From RCIO01 sp035555795 (GTDB lineage Bacteria; Pseudomonadota; Alphaproteobacteria; Rhizobiales; Rhizobiaceae): 64,000 nucleotides of DNA. The notes under the pieces are model-generated. The model ran no database searches. It was given only the letters and a program-made list of their open reading frames with translations, and was not told where the DNA came from. The stretch is taken from assembly GCA_035555795.1 (NCBI GenBank), contig DATMGE010000039.1, positions 1 through 64,000 of the forward strand. The letters run 5' to 3'. A program made the translations under genes and the position numbers. Positions 25,268 through 33,407 of the stretch are shown in pieces. Numbering within the stretch: the stretch's first letter is position 1; each line of letters begins with the position of its first letter.

Positions 25268-25969
25268 ATGAAAGAAGGCCCGGATATCGCCCACATTGCC
25301 GCGCTGATCGGCGATCCCGCCCGCGCGAACATGCTGGTCGCGTTGATGAGCGGCAAGGCGCTCACCGCGACGGAGCTGGCGGCCGAGGCTGGAATCACGG
25401 CGCAGACGGCGAGTTCGCACCTAGCCCGGCTGCATGAGGGCGGGCTGTTGCGCCCGTGCAGGCAAGGCCGGCATAAATATTTCTCCCTCGCATCGGACGA
25501 GGTGGCGGACGCGCTGGAAGCTCTCATGGGCCTCGCCGCCGATGCCGGGCTTCTCCGCAGCCGCACGGGTCCAAAGGACAAGGCGCTGCGGCAGGCCCGC
25601 ATCTGCTATAATCATCTTGCCGGCGACATGGGCGTCCAGATGTTCGACAGCCTGATGGCGCAAAACCATCTCGTCTCGGATGGCGGCCGATTGCGGCTGA
25701 CTGAACCGGGCCGGAACTTTGCGGCCACGATTGGTATCGACGTCGACAAGCTGACCGCCGGCCGCTCCGAACTGTGCCGGGAGTGTCTCGACTGGAGCGA
25801 GCGCCGGTCGCACCTTGCGGGAAGCCTCGGGCGCGCAATGCTCGCACGTTTCGTCGAGATGAGATGGGCGTCCGTGGACAAATCCACGCGCATTGTCACA
25901 TTCACGCCGGCCGGCTTGCATCAATTCCGCTCGATGTTCGATCTGCGGATCGACGAGATCACAGGCTAG
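25268..25969 (+). CDS. ArsR-family winged-helix transcriptional regulator
   Basis: The 233-residue protein has an N-terminal ArsR domain (IAALIGDPARANMLVALMSG, recognition region AEAGITAQTASSHLARLHEGGLL, wing CRQGRHKYFSL). It also has a C-terminal domain of about 130 residues (residues about 100-233) with ELCRECLDWSERRSHLAGSLGRAML. This longer ArsR subtype recurs in Rhizobiales beside NIPSNAP and ABM genes, by my recollection. It has no clear Shine-Dalgarno sequence, so the start could be leaderless. It is divergent from, and likely represses, those genes. Confidence 0.87.
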   Translation: MKEGPDIAHIAALIGDPARANMLVALMSGKALTATELAAEAGITAQTASSHLARLHEGGLLRPCRQGRHKYFSLASDEVADALEALMGLAADAGLLRSRTGPKDKALRQARICYNHLAGDMGVQMFDSLMAQNHLVSDGGRLRLTEPGRNFAATIGIDVDKLTAGRSELCRECLDWSERRSHLAGSLGRAMLARFVEMRWASVDKSTRIVTFTPAGLHQFRSMFDLRIDEITG

Positions 25970-26237
25970 TAGATTAAGCGCACAGGCCATGGAACCTGCC
26001 ATCAACGGCTCGCTATTTCCTGACCTTCGTGAGATGATGGGAAGTCAAACCAGGCTAAATTCTTTTCATGACCACCGGCAATGACATTTCCAGGGCAGAG
26101 GAACTCTTCCCTCTGCTGATCGGGACCAAGGCAAATAATGCCCAAGGGTTGTCCAGGCGCTGATCGCCGGACAGCCCTTCTCTGTTCCCAACGATCCTGG
26201 AAACCAGCCGCCTCAGGCGTGCCAACTGGAAATTGTC

Positions 26238-26954
26238 ATGACACTCTGGACCGAACTGGCCCGCGCCACCACCGTGGCCGGCGATGAAATTCTGCTGCGA
26301 AGACGCAGCGATATCTTTGAAATCCGGTTCAACGGATTGGAACTCATGTCCAACCTCAACCACCAGTCGGAAGGTAGTCTCGCAGCCCGATCGCTCTGGC
26401 TCTTCGGCGACGGACCTGCCCACGTCCTGATCGGCGGACTTGGCATGGGCTTTACCCTGCGTGCAGCACTCGATCTCCTCGATTCCGCTTCGCGCATCAC
26501 CGTCAGTGAACTCATTCCCGAAATCGCCGACTGGAACCGCGGCCCTCTCGGCCCTCTTGCCGGCCACCCCTTGAAGGATCCGCGCGTCCAATTGCGGATC
26601 GCCGACGTCATGGACGTGCTCGAGATGCATCCCCGCAGCTTTGACGTCATTCTCATGGATACCGACAACGGTCCGGATTTCACGATCCGGCAGGTGAACG
26701 ATCGGCTCTATGCACAACCGGGCCTCGCAGCTGTGCGCCGTGCGCTTCGCCCCGGCGGCATTGCCGCCTTCTGGTCAGCCACGATCTCCGATCCATTCGA
26801 ACGCGCGCTTGACGCCGAAGGCTGGAACTGGAGCCGCGAGGATATCCAGCTCATCGGCGGCCGCGCCGATGCCTTTCACCACATCTACTTCGCCACCGTC
26901 GCGCCAGCGGAAGAAGTCACAAGGAGCGCGGCTAAGGATTTGCAAATGGCATAG
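26238..26954 (+). CDS. Spermidine synthase-like class I methyltransferase-fold protein
   Basis: The 238-residue protein has the spermidine synthase-type core: ELMSNLNHQSEGSLA, the glycine-rich LIGGLGMGFTLRAALD, acidic strand ends TVSELIPEIADWN and VRLIADV-like QLRIADVMDVL, and VILMDTDNGPDF in place of the usual polyamine-synthase D-x-x-D/E loop. It lacks the N-terminal beta domain of true SpeE, so it may be a methyltransferase or a divergent aminopropyltransferase. It stands alone, converging on the lipoprotein gene. Confidence 0.72.
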   Translation: MTLWTELARATTVAGDEILLRRRSDIFEIRFNGLELMSNLNHQSEGSLAARSLWLFGDGPAHVLIGGLGMGFTLRAALDLLDSASRITVSELIPEIADWNRGPLGPLAGHPLKDPRVQLRIADVMDVLEMHPRSFDVILMDTDNGPDFTIRQVNDRLYAQPGLAAVRRALRPGGIAAFWSATISDPFERALDAEGWNWSREDIQLIGGRADAFHHIYFATVAPAEEVTRSAAKDLQMA

Positions 26955-26974
26955 CCAGCCGACCCCGGCGAAGC

Positions 26975-27268
26975 TTATTGAAAGCTATCCTGCCCTTGCC
27001 CTGGCTCGGGCGGATCGTTCTCTCGTCTCAAGGTCGTCTGCCCGGGCTCCGGCGGACTATCGGATGTGGGACCCGAAAATGTCGTTTGGCCCGGCTCGGG
27101 CGGCGCATCGCCGGTTGCACGGCTGAACGTCGTCTGGCCGGGTTCCGGAGGTGCTTCATAGCCGGTGGATGGCGATTGCTCTGAACTTTGGCAACCTGCG
27201 AGCGCGAGGGAGGAAACGGCAATGATCGCCGCCGGCAGGATGGAATATTCATTACAGGCCTCGTTCAT
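26975..27268 (-). CDS. Small lipoprotein with PPEPGQTTF tandem repeats
   Basis: The 97-residue protein has a lipoprotein signal (IIAVSSLALAGC, acylated Cys26) and then almost only repeats: PPEPGQTTF at 40-48 and 56-64, PPEPGQTTL at 72-80 and PPEPGQ at 86-91, with periods of 16, 16 and 14 residues. At DNA level the unit is about 48 bp, imperfect. The mature protein is proline-, glutamate- and threonine-rich and likely disordered on the outer or inner membrane. I know no family for it. ATG 27268 is the only start that gives a proper signal peptide; its ribosome site is weak. Confidence 0.7.
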   Translation of the reverse strand: MNEACNEYSILPAAIIAVSSLALAGCQSSEQSPSTGYEAPPEPGQTTFSRATGDAPPEPGQTTFSGPTSDSPPEPGQTTLRRENDPPEPGQGQDSFQ

Positions 27269-27364
27269 TATCTGGAACCTGAGAAGCCTAGAGACGGTTG
27301 TGCGATGCACGCGAAACAAGAAATGAATCGCGGTGTCACATTGCCGCCCGTCCATGAAATGCAA

Positions 27365-27396
27365 AAAGCCCCGCCAGCCATGGCCAGCGGGGCTTT
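27365..27396 (-). terminator. Intrinsic terminator after the asparaginase-like gene
   Basis: The stem AAAGCCCCGC (27365-27374) pairs exactly with GCGGGGCTTT (27387-27396) around a 12-base loop. It lies about 140 bases beyond the stop of the long minus-strand operon and upstream of the small lipoprotein gene. Read on the minus strand it ends in TTTTTGC, so it best terminates the operon. Confidence 0.8.
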
Positions 27397-27536
27397 GATT
27401 ACCTGAGACACGGAACACGAAACATATCCGCCGCCAGACCATGGCCAGCGAAGATGAACGCCCGGTTAAAGCCGCGGACTGCTACCGACTCGCGCGGAGA
27501 TGCCCGAGAACGGCATCGCCAGATTTGCACCTCGGC

Positions 27537-29255
27537 TCAATGCGTATCGAACACCGTCTGGTAGAGCGCGAGCCGTTCTGCCGTGGCGGCGATCTCTTCC
27601 CTGGTTGGCTTGAGGGGGTCGCTCGCGGGCGGCAGCATGCCGAACTTCATGATGGACAGCATGAGCAAGATGCGGGCCTTGACCGAGGTCAGGTTCGAGC
27701 CGGCGATGAACGGCCCGCCGGCAATGGCAAAGCCTTCGGTCGTCCCGCGCCCGACATTGACCACCGGGAAGCCCGAATAGACCGCCTGAAGCAGGATGCG
27801 CGACTTCGAGGTGGCCGCAGCCTTGCCGTAGGGATTCAGGCCCTCCAGGACAAAGCCCGACAGCGGTGCGTGCTTCAGCTTGTACGCCATGAAGGCGATC
27901 GTATCGACTTCCTGTGCGGGATCGCTGTCATAGTCATCCTCGATATAGCTCGCATCCTTGACGATGGAGACCTTCGGGATCGCGGTGTCGAGAAGCTTGC
28001 CGCCGCCGTCCTTCACCGCCACGTCGAATGTCTCGATGCCGGCTGTACCGGCACGTATGCCGGTCACACTGGCCGGCAGCTTCGAGATGTTCACCTCCGA
28101 CTGCCAGGTATGCTTCATCGCCGGCACGTAGCGTAGGACCGAGCCGGTCCCGCCGCCGCCCGCGCCCAGAATGCCGCCATGGCCACCCGCAACGGCATAG
28201 CCGCCCGGCCGCGCATCGACCTTGGTGACTTCGCGCGCGGCGAAGACGCGCTGGTCCTGAACCATCACGACGCCGGCGCGGTTGCGGCCCTGATCGTCCG
28301 CCCAGACCTTCGACGCGATCCAGTCGGTGGAATCGGCGAGGTTCTTCGGTCCGTCATTGCTGATCTGGCCGTGATAGCGCTGCGAGGCGTTGCCGCAGAC
28401 CGGCACGGTGATGTCGAGCGCGAGGTTGAGCCAGTAGCAGGTCTCCTCGACGCGGGGGCTGCCCTGCGTCCAGATCGCGCCGTCATAGTCGCCGGAGCCG
28501 AGGATCTCCTGCGCCATATTGGTGATGCGGGCCAGCGTCATGCGGGGCGGTGAGGCGTTCAGATGCGCAGGCCGGTAGGGAAAGAAGTCCTTGCCGGCGA
28601 CCTCGGCGGCGATGTCGCCCTCGCCCTTGTCGGTGCGTTCGGCAGCCGTCAGGCCCTTGGTATATCCGCCCGAGGGTGCCAGCCGGTAGAAATCGACATC
28701 GGCCGTGTCCGAGATCGTGTTGCCGAGGCCCATGCCATCGACGCCCAGCCGGTCCACTTCGTCGAATGTTCGCCGGCCGTCCGGCATGAAGGGCTGACGG
28801 CTCCTTGCCCGATCCACCCGTTGACCGGTTCCGTCGGTCTCCCATGCCGAGCCGTCAGCCTGCCGCGCCATGTAGGGCATCGGATAATAGCCATCCTCCG
28901 GCTTCAGCTCGACCTTGTAGACCGGCTTGTCAGCGTCGGACTTTCGCTCCGTGGAAAAGCGGCCATCCGGCGCCACATAGCCATCCGGAGCGGCGTAGAG
29001 TTCGGCTGCGTCCTTCTCCAGCGGATGGGCGGAGAACTGCTCGACATAGACGGTAACGGGCGCGGCGAGCCTCTGCGCGCGCAGCGGATCGAACCTGGAG
29101 GGATTGCCCTCTACATCGGTCAGCAGCGGCAAGCCATGTGCCGTGCGCGCCTTGTTGGACGTGACCAGCGGCGGCGTGTTCTGGATTGTCGCGTTCGGAC
29201 CCGCCAGATGAGCGATGCGGATCTTCTTGTTCGAATAGACGGGGCGCAGTGCCAT
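27537..29255 (-). CDS. Asparaginase-fold protein with altered active-site motif
   Basis: The 572-residue protein resembles L-asparaginase but is much longer than the usual 320-350. The asparaginase N-domain is seen as IRIAHLAGPNATIQN (12-26), YDGAIWTQGSPRVEET (257-271), SNDGPKNL (299-306) and AAREVTK (339-345), and the C-domain as FVLEGLNPYGK (468-478) and AVYSGFPVVNVGRG (491-504). The catalytic HGTD box is replaced by QGSP (264-267), while the Lys of DVTK-type remains (Lys345). Inserts of about 120 and 90 residues lie in between. It may be an amidase for another substrate. It is the last gene of the eight-gene operon. Confidence 0.75.
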   Translation of the reverse strand: MALRPVYSNKKIRIAHLAGPNATIQNTPPLVTSNKARTAHGLPLLTDVEGNPSRFDPLRAQRLAAPVTVYVEQFSAHPLEKDAAELYAAPDGYVAPDGRFSTERKSDADKPVYKVELKPEDGYYPMPYMARQADGSAWETDGTGQRVDRARSRQPFMPDGRRTFDEVDRLGVDGMGLGNTISDTADVDFYRLAPSGGYTKGLTAAERTDKGEGDIAAEVAGKDFFPYRPAHLNASPPRMTLARITNMAQEILGSGDYDGAIWTQGSPRVEETCYWLNLALDITVPVCGNASQRYHGQISNDGPKNLADSTDWIASKVWADDQGRNRAGVVMVQDQRVFAAREVTKVDARPGGYAVAGGHGGILGAGGGGTGSVLRYVPAMKHTWQSEVNISKLPASVTGIRAGTAGIETFDVAVKDGGGKLLDTAIPKVSIVKDASYIEDDYDSDPAQEVDTIAFMAYKLKHAPLSGFVLEGLNPYGKAAATSKSRILLQAVYSGFPVVNVGRGTTEGFAIAGGPFIAGSNLTSVKARILLMLSIMKFGMLPPASDPLKPTREEIAATAERLALYQTVFDTH

Positions 29256-29277
29256 GGCTGTTCCTGACTTTCGGCGG

Positions 29278-29583
29278 TTAGAGCTGGATGTCGTCCAGCA
29301 TGAAGACGTGACGCTCGAAACGCATGGTGAGTTTCTGCATCTCCTTGCGCTGGGCGGCGAATTCGGGACTTGCATCGCGAGCGGCGAGATCGGCCTGGAA
29401 GGCGGCCTCATCGGCAAAGGCGCATTCCCAGCGCACATCCGAGCCCTGCCCGCCATGGTTGACGAAGATGCGCCCGGCGGGAAGACCGAGACGTTGGCGC
29501 AGCCGCGAGCCTTCCCGGCGTCGCTCCAGGACGGCATCGATCATGCCGTCCCTGGCGAAATAGTTGGTGGCCTCGACGATCAC
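29278..29583 (-). CDS. Small dimeric alpha/beta-barrel (NIPSNAP/Dabb-like) protein
   Basis: The 101-residue protein starts at GTG 29583 (GAGGT upstream). Its order of elements, IVEATNYFARDGMIDAVLERRREG, RIFVNHGGQGSDVRWECAFADEAAFQADLAARDASPEF, ERHVFMLDD, fits a ferredoxin-like stress-type barrel of the NIPSNAP or Dabb kind. It lies seven bases after a binding-protein gene and 22 before the asparaginase-like gene. It may act on, or protect, an unstable intermediate of the pathway; that is inference. Confidence 0.65.
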   Translation of the reverse strand: MIVEATNYFARDGMIDAVLERRREGSRLRQRLGLPAGRIFVNHGGQGSDVRWECAFADEAAFQADLAARDASPEFAAQRKEMQKLTMRFERHVFMLDDIQL

Positions 29584-29590
29584 AGCGACC

Positions 29591-30583
29591 TCACTGGAAA
29601 TCGAGGGTGAGGATGGTTTCCGGCATCTTCTCCATGCCGAGCGCCGCCGTGCCCGCCGTTTCCACCAGCACGTCGAAGGTCTTGCGCAGCGTGTCGTTGT
29701 CCTCGGGCTTGAACGACTGGAGAAGATCGCGGCGCATCTGGTCGCGGTAGAAGGTGAGGGCCGGCCCCGACAGCTTCATATTGGCGCCCTGCTCATCCCA
29801 TACGCTGTCGTCGGTCATGAGGATGTCGAACACTTCCTTGTAGGCAGCGACGAAGGCCTTGACGTTTTCCGGCTTCTCCTTCGCATAGCGCTCCGTGGTG
29901 CCGATCATCAGATAGGGCGCCAGCGGCAGGCCAAGCTCGTCGGTCACGTCCCGGATGCCGAAGGCGTTGCGGAACTTGCCCGTGGCGAGCATGTCCGGTG
30001 CGATCGACGAGAACATGATGGTGGCGTCGATGCGCCCCTGTTCCAGCGAGCCGCGCAGCAGCGGCGGTGCTGCTTCTTGCAGTTCCGCATCCTTCGACAG
30101 GTCGAGCCCATATTTGTTGCGCGCGGCCGCGTCGACCAGGATCCAGTCGGTGCTCTGGCGCGAGAAGATGCCGAACTTCTTCCCCTTGAGGTCGGCCACG
30201 CCCTGGACGGGCGAGTCCGTCGGCACCACGATGGTGCTGACATAGGTGATGAAGGGCGCGATGCCGATGACATCGATGCCGGCATTGCGCATCAGCGAGA
30301 TCGCGTTCCAGTCGAAGATCGCCATCTCGGCGCTGCCGGCCTGCACGGCGGCCGCGGCCGCCTTGCTGTCGGAAAAGACGATGCGCTCCAGCTCGAAGCC
30401 GTATTTCTCATCGAGATTGAACTTGTCGATCACGAACGGGATGAAGGATTGCGACCCGTAGGGGCTGGCCATCATCCTTATCGTGCCGCCATCGCCCCTG
30501 GGCATGTCCTGGGCGAAAGCCGGAGCGGCGAAACCAAAGGCGAGATAAAGGGTTGCAGCAAGGCTGCGCGCAAGCTTGGACAT
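29591..30583 (-). CDS. ABC transporter substrate-binding protein, NMT1/SsuA-like (copy 1)
   Basis: The 330-residue periplasmic protein has a signal peptide (LAATLYLAFGFAAPAFAQ) and NMT1/SsuA-type landmarks: GYGSQ-like SPYGSQSFIPFVI, FELERIVFSDSKAAAAAVQAGSAEMAIFDW, GKKFGIFSRQSTDWILVDAAA, LEQGRIDATIMFSS. It is clearly paralogous to the next protein upstream at 30665-31651, with similar length and motif order. AGGGGA precedes ATG 30583. It should deliver an organic anion or amine to the SsuBC-type permease of the operon. Confidence 0.88.
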   Translation of the reverse strand: MSKLARSLAATLYLAFGFAAPAFAQDMPRGDGGTIRMMASPYGSQSFIPFVIDKFNLDEKYGFELERIVFSDSKAAAAAVQAGSAEMAIFDWNAISLMRNAGIDVIGIAPFITYVSTIVVPTDSPVQGVADLKGKKFGIFSRQSTDWILVDAAARNKYGLDLSKDAELQEAAPPLLRGSLEQGRIDATIMFSSIAPDMLATGKFRNAFGIRDVTDELGLPLAPYLMIGTTERYAKEKPENVKAFVAAYKEVFDILMTDDSVWDEQGANMKLSGPALTFYRDQMRRDLLQSFKPEDNDTLRKTFDVLVETAGTAALGMEKMPETILTLDFQ

Positions 30584-30664
30584 CGAGAATTCCCCTGTCG
30601 GCAGGAAGGCCGCCGACGCCCTTTACGATAGCGCCGGCGAGAGCGTGTGGTGAAACGATGCTCG

Positions 30665-31651
30665 TTATTGGTAGTCCATCGTGAAGACCTTGTCGGGCAT
30701 GGCGGTCATGCCGATCACGTCAGGCCCAGCCACGTCGAGCAGGATCGCGAAGGTCTCGTTGATCGCGTCGGCCATCTCGGGCTTGAATTCCTTCACGAAT
30801 TCCTTGCTGGCGCCCTGCCGGAACATCTCCGTCGCTTCCGGGGCGAGCTTCATGATCTCGCCCTGTTCCCGCCAGACCTCTTCATTGCTGAGCAGGATGT
30901 CGATCGCCTCGCGATAGGCTGCGACGAACGCCTTGGCGTTCTCGGGATTCTCCACCGCATAGTCCTCACGCATGGCATACATCAGGTAGGGCACCTCGGT
31001 GATGCCCATCTCGGCCACGATGTCATGCACGGTGATCAGAAGCTTGGCCTTGCCCGCAAGCAGCATGTCGGGCGTCAGCGAATTGTACATCAGCGTGGCG
31101 TCCAGCTGGCCCTGTTCCATCGTGCCGCGCAGCAGCGCCGGCGCGCCTTCCTGCAGCGTAGCCTCCTTCGACAGGTCGACATTGTAGCTCTTCTTCGCCG
31201 CGGCCTGGAGCAGGATCCAGTCCGAGCTGGTCTTGGAGAATATGCCGAGGCGCTTGCCCTTAAGATCGCCAATGGTCTTGATGTCAGAATCCGCCGGCAC
31301 CAGCACCGTGTTCACATAGGCGAGAAACGGCGCAACGCCGATGATCGGGATGTTCTGGTTGCGCATGCGGGCGATCGTCGTCCAGTCCTGGACGACCGTC
31401 TCGACGCTCTTGCCCTGAACGGCGGCAATCGCTGCCTGGGCGTTGGTGAAGGGGATCACTTCGAGGTTGAAGCCGTACTTCTTGTCCAGCTCGAACTTCT
31501 TCATGACGAAGGGCGGATAGGACTGCGTGCCGGAGGGGTTCGACATCAGGCGGATGGTGCCGCCGTCTCCCATCTGAGCGTTGGCTGAGGTGGCGAAGGT
31601 ACCCGCCGCGACCAGCAGCAGGGCCGAAACCATCGATTTGACGATACTCAT
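30665..31651 (-). CDS. ABC transporter substrate-binding protein, NMT1/SsuA-like (copy 2)
   Basis: The 328-residue protein has a signal peptide (MVSALLLVAAGTFATSANAQ), then SNPSGTQSYPPFVMKKFELDKKYGFNLEVIPFTNAQAAIAAVQG and GKRLGIFSKTSSDWILLQAAA, MEQGQLDATLMYNS. The side-by-side match with the 330-residue protein downstream marks a tandem duplication followed by divergence. Both share one permease and ATPase, so they may bind different ligands. Start ATG 31651 gives the shortest good signal peptide. Confidence 0.88.
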   Translation of the reverse strand: MSIVKSMVSALLLVAAGTFATSANAQMGDGGTIRLMSNPSGTQSYPPFVMKKFELDKKYGFNLEVIPFTNAQAAIAAVQGKSVETVVQDWTTIARMRNQNIPIIGVAPFLAYVNTVLVPADSDIKTIGDLKGKRLGIFSKTSSDWILLQAAAKKSYNVDLSKEATLQEGAPALLRGTMEQGQLDATLMYNSLTPDMLLAGKAKLLITVHDIVAEMGITEVPYLMYAMREDYAVENPENAKAFVAAYREAIDILLSNEEVWREQGEIMKLAPEATEMFRQGASKEFVKEFKPEMADAINETFAILLDVAGPDVIGMTAMPDKVFTMDYQ

Positions 31652-31700
31652 GCGCGTGTTCCCTGTTTGAGTGTTTCGTTGGCCTCCTCCCATGCGATGC

Positions 31701-32522
31701 TCAGTGGTCCAGCGCCCTCCCTATGTGCCGCTGGAGGCTCTCCACGACCCGCTTGCTCTGCTCGAACAGCGCGCTGTCCTCATAGTCGCGTGGCCGCTTG
31801 AGATGGCGAAGGTCGATCTCTTCCTTGATCTTGCCGCCCGGCCCGGGGCTCATGATGAGGACGCGGTCGCCCAGATAGGTGGACTCGAAGGCGTTGTGGC
31901 TGACGAACAGGATGGTGGACCGGAACGCCGCCCAGATGTTCAGCAGGCTCTGGCGCAGCCGGCGTGCCGTCAACTCGTCCAGCGCGCTGAACGGCTCGTC
32001 CATCAGCAGGATGTCCGGTTCGATGGCGAAGGCGCGGGCGATCGCCGCGCGTTGCTGCATGCCGCCCGAAAGCTGGAGCGGATAGAAATCCCTGAACTTC
32101 GACAGCTCGACCAGTTCCAGAACGCGATCGATGCGGCCCGCCCATTCGGTGCGCGGGAAATCGTTGGCCTCCAGCGCGAACTCGATGTTCTGGCGCAGCG
32201 AGCGCCACGGCAGCAGCCGCGCCTCCTGGAACACATAGGCCACGCGAAAGCCCGAGCTGAGCTGCTCCTTCAGCGACTTCCCCTGGATGGTGAAAGTGCC
32301 TTCATAGCCCTCGTCGAGGCCGGCGACGATGTTGAGCAAGGTCGACTTCCCGCAGCCCGACGGGCCCAGCAATCCGACGATCTCTCCCGTATCGACGTCG
32401 AGACTGACGCCGTCGAGCGCCTTCCAGCCGCCGCGTGCCCCGCCGCCGAACTGCCTGTGGATGTCTGTGAGCGAAATCTGCGACACGAGCCTTGCCTCTT
32501 CCGGTCTGATGGCGATGTTCAT
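31701..32522 (-). CDS. ABC transporter ATP-binding protein, SsuB/TauB-like
   Basis: The 273-residue ATPase has Walker A GPSGCGKST, the Q-loop region YVFQEARLLPW, the signature LSGGMQQRAAIARAF and Walker B ILLMDEPFSALDE. This is the nitrate/taurine/sulfonate (SsuB/TauB) subfamily that powers uptake. ATG 32522 has GAGGAGG upstream, ten bases after the permease gene. It energises the permease encoded at 32533-33366. Confidence 0.93.
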   Translation of the reverse strand: MNIAIRPEEARLVSQISLTDIHRQFGGGARGGWKALDGVSLDVDTGEIVGLLGPSGCGKSTLLNIVAGLDEGYEGTFTIQGKSLKEQLSSGFRVAYVFQEARLLPWRSLRQNIEFALEANDFPRTEWAGRIDRVLELVELSKFRDFYPLQLSGGMQQRAAIARAFAIEPDILLMDEPFSALDELTARRLRQSLLNIWAAFRSTILFVSHNAFESTYLGDRVLIMSPGPGGKIKEEIDLRHLKRPRDYEDSALFEQSKRVVESLQRHIGRALDH

Positions 32523-32532
32523 GCGAGCCTCC

Positions 32533-33366
32533 TCACGTCCGCTTCCAGCGGAAGATGCGGCGTTCGATCGTGCCGAGCACGGCGATCTCGATGAAGAGCA
32601 TGACGAAGACGAAGCTGAGCGCATGCGCCAGCACCTCGGTCATGTTGAACATCTGGTAGAAGAATTCGATGCGGTAGCCGACGCCGCTGCCACGGCCGAG
32701 CAATTCGACGAACAGCACCATCTTCCAGATCAGGCCGATGCCGAAGCGCGTCGACGCCAGCAGCATGGGCGCGACCTGTGGCGCCATGACCTGCAAAATC
32801 TGCTGCCGCTTGCCGGCGCGGAAGGCGCGCGACATGCCGATGAGGCGGGTATCGATGCCCTTGACGCCCTCGCGGATATTGATCGACAGGATCGGGATGA
32901 CGGGCGCCGCAGCCCCCAATATGGCGGCCGTATCGTTGAGGCCGATGACCATGTAGAGCGTCAGGATGACGACCAGGGCGGGCATGGTGATGCCGCAGAT
33001 GATCCAGACCTGAAAGAAGATGCCTGCCGTCTTCGACAGGGCCATCGAAAAGCCCAGCACCAGCGCCACGGACATGGCAATGATGAAGGCGCCGGCGATG
33101 CGACCCAGCGTGATGGCGATATCGGTGTAGATCTCGCCTTTGACCAGGTTCTCCCACAGCGCCGCGACAACCTTGAACGGCCCCGGAAGCACGCTCGACG
33201 GAAGCGCCAGCGAGCCCAGATACCAGAGCCCGATCAGGGTCGCGACCGACAGCGCGCTGATGAGCACCTTGCGGATGTTTTCGTCGCCCTGCCCCGAGAG
33301 CGCGGCCAGCAGGCCGGTCAGGAAACCCGGACTTTCCGGTGCTTCTGTTCTCGCCATCACTGCCAT
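32533..33366 (-). CDS. ABC transporter permease, SsuC/TauC-like
   Basis: The 277-residue inner membrane protein has about six hydrophobic helices (LISALSVATLIGLWYLGSLAL first, after a polar head of about 35 residues). It has an EAA-type loop, IGMSRAFRAGKRQQILQVMAPQVAP, as in SsuC/TauC permeases. It forms the channel of the operon's importer, likely as a homodimer. The next gene upstream in the operon is the DszA-like monooxygenase. Confidence 0.92.
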   Translation of the reverse strand: MAVMARTEAPESPGFLTGLLAALSGQGDENIRKVLISALSVATLIGLWYLGSLALPSSVLPGPFKVVAALWENLVKGEIYTDIAITLGRIAGAFIIAMSVALVLGFSMALSKTAGIFFQVWIICGITMPALVVILTLYMVIGLNDTAAILGAAAPVIPILSINIREGVKGIDTRLIGMSRAFRAGKRQQILQVMAPQVAPMLLASTRFGIGLIWKMVLFVELLGRGSGVGYRIEFFYQMFNMTEVLAHALSFVFVMLFIEIAVLGTIERRIFRWKRT

Positions 33367-33407
33367 CGGATCAGTCCTTCCGGTTTGTTGGTGGTCGGGT
33401 CGAAAAA

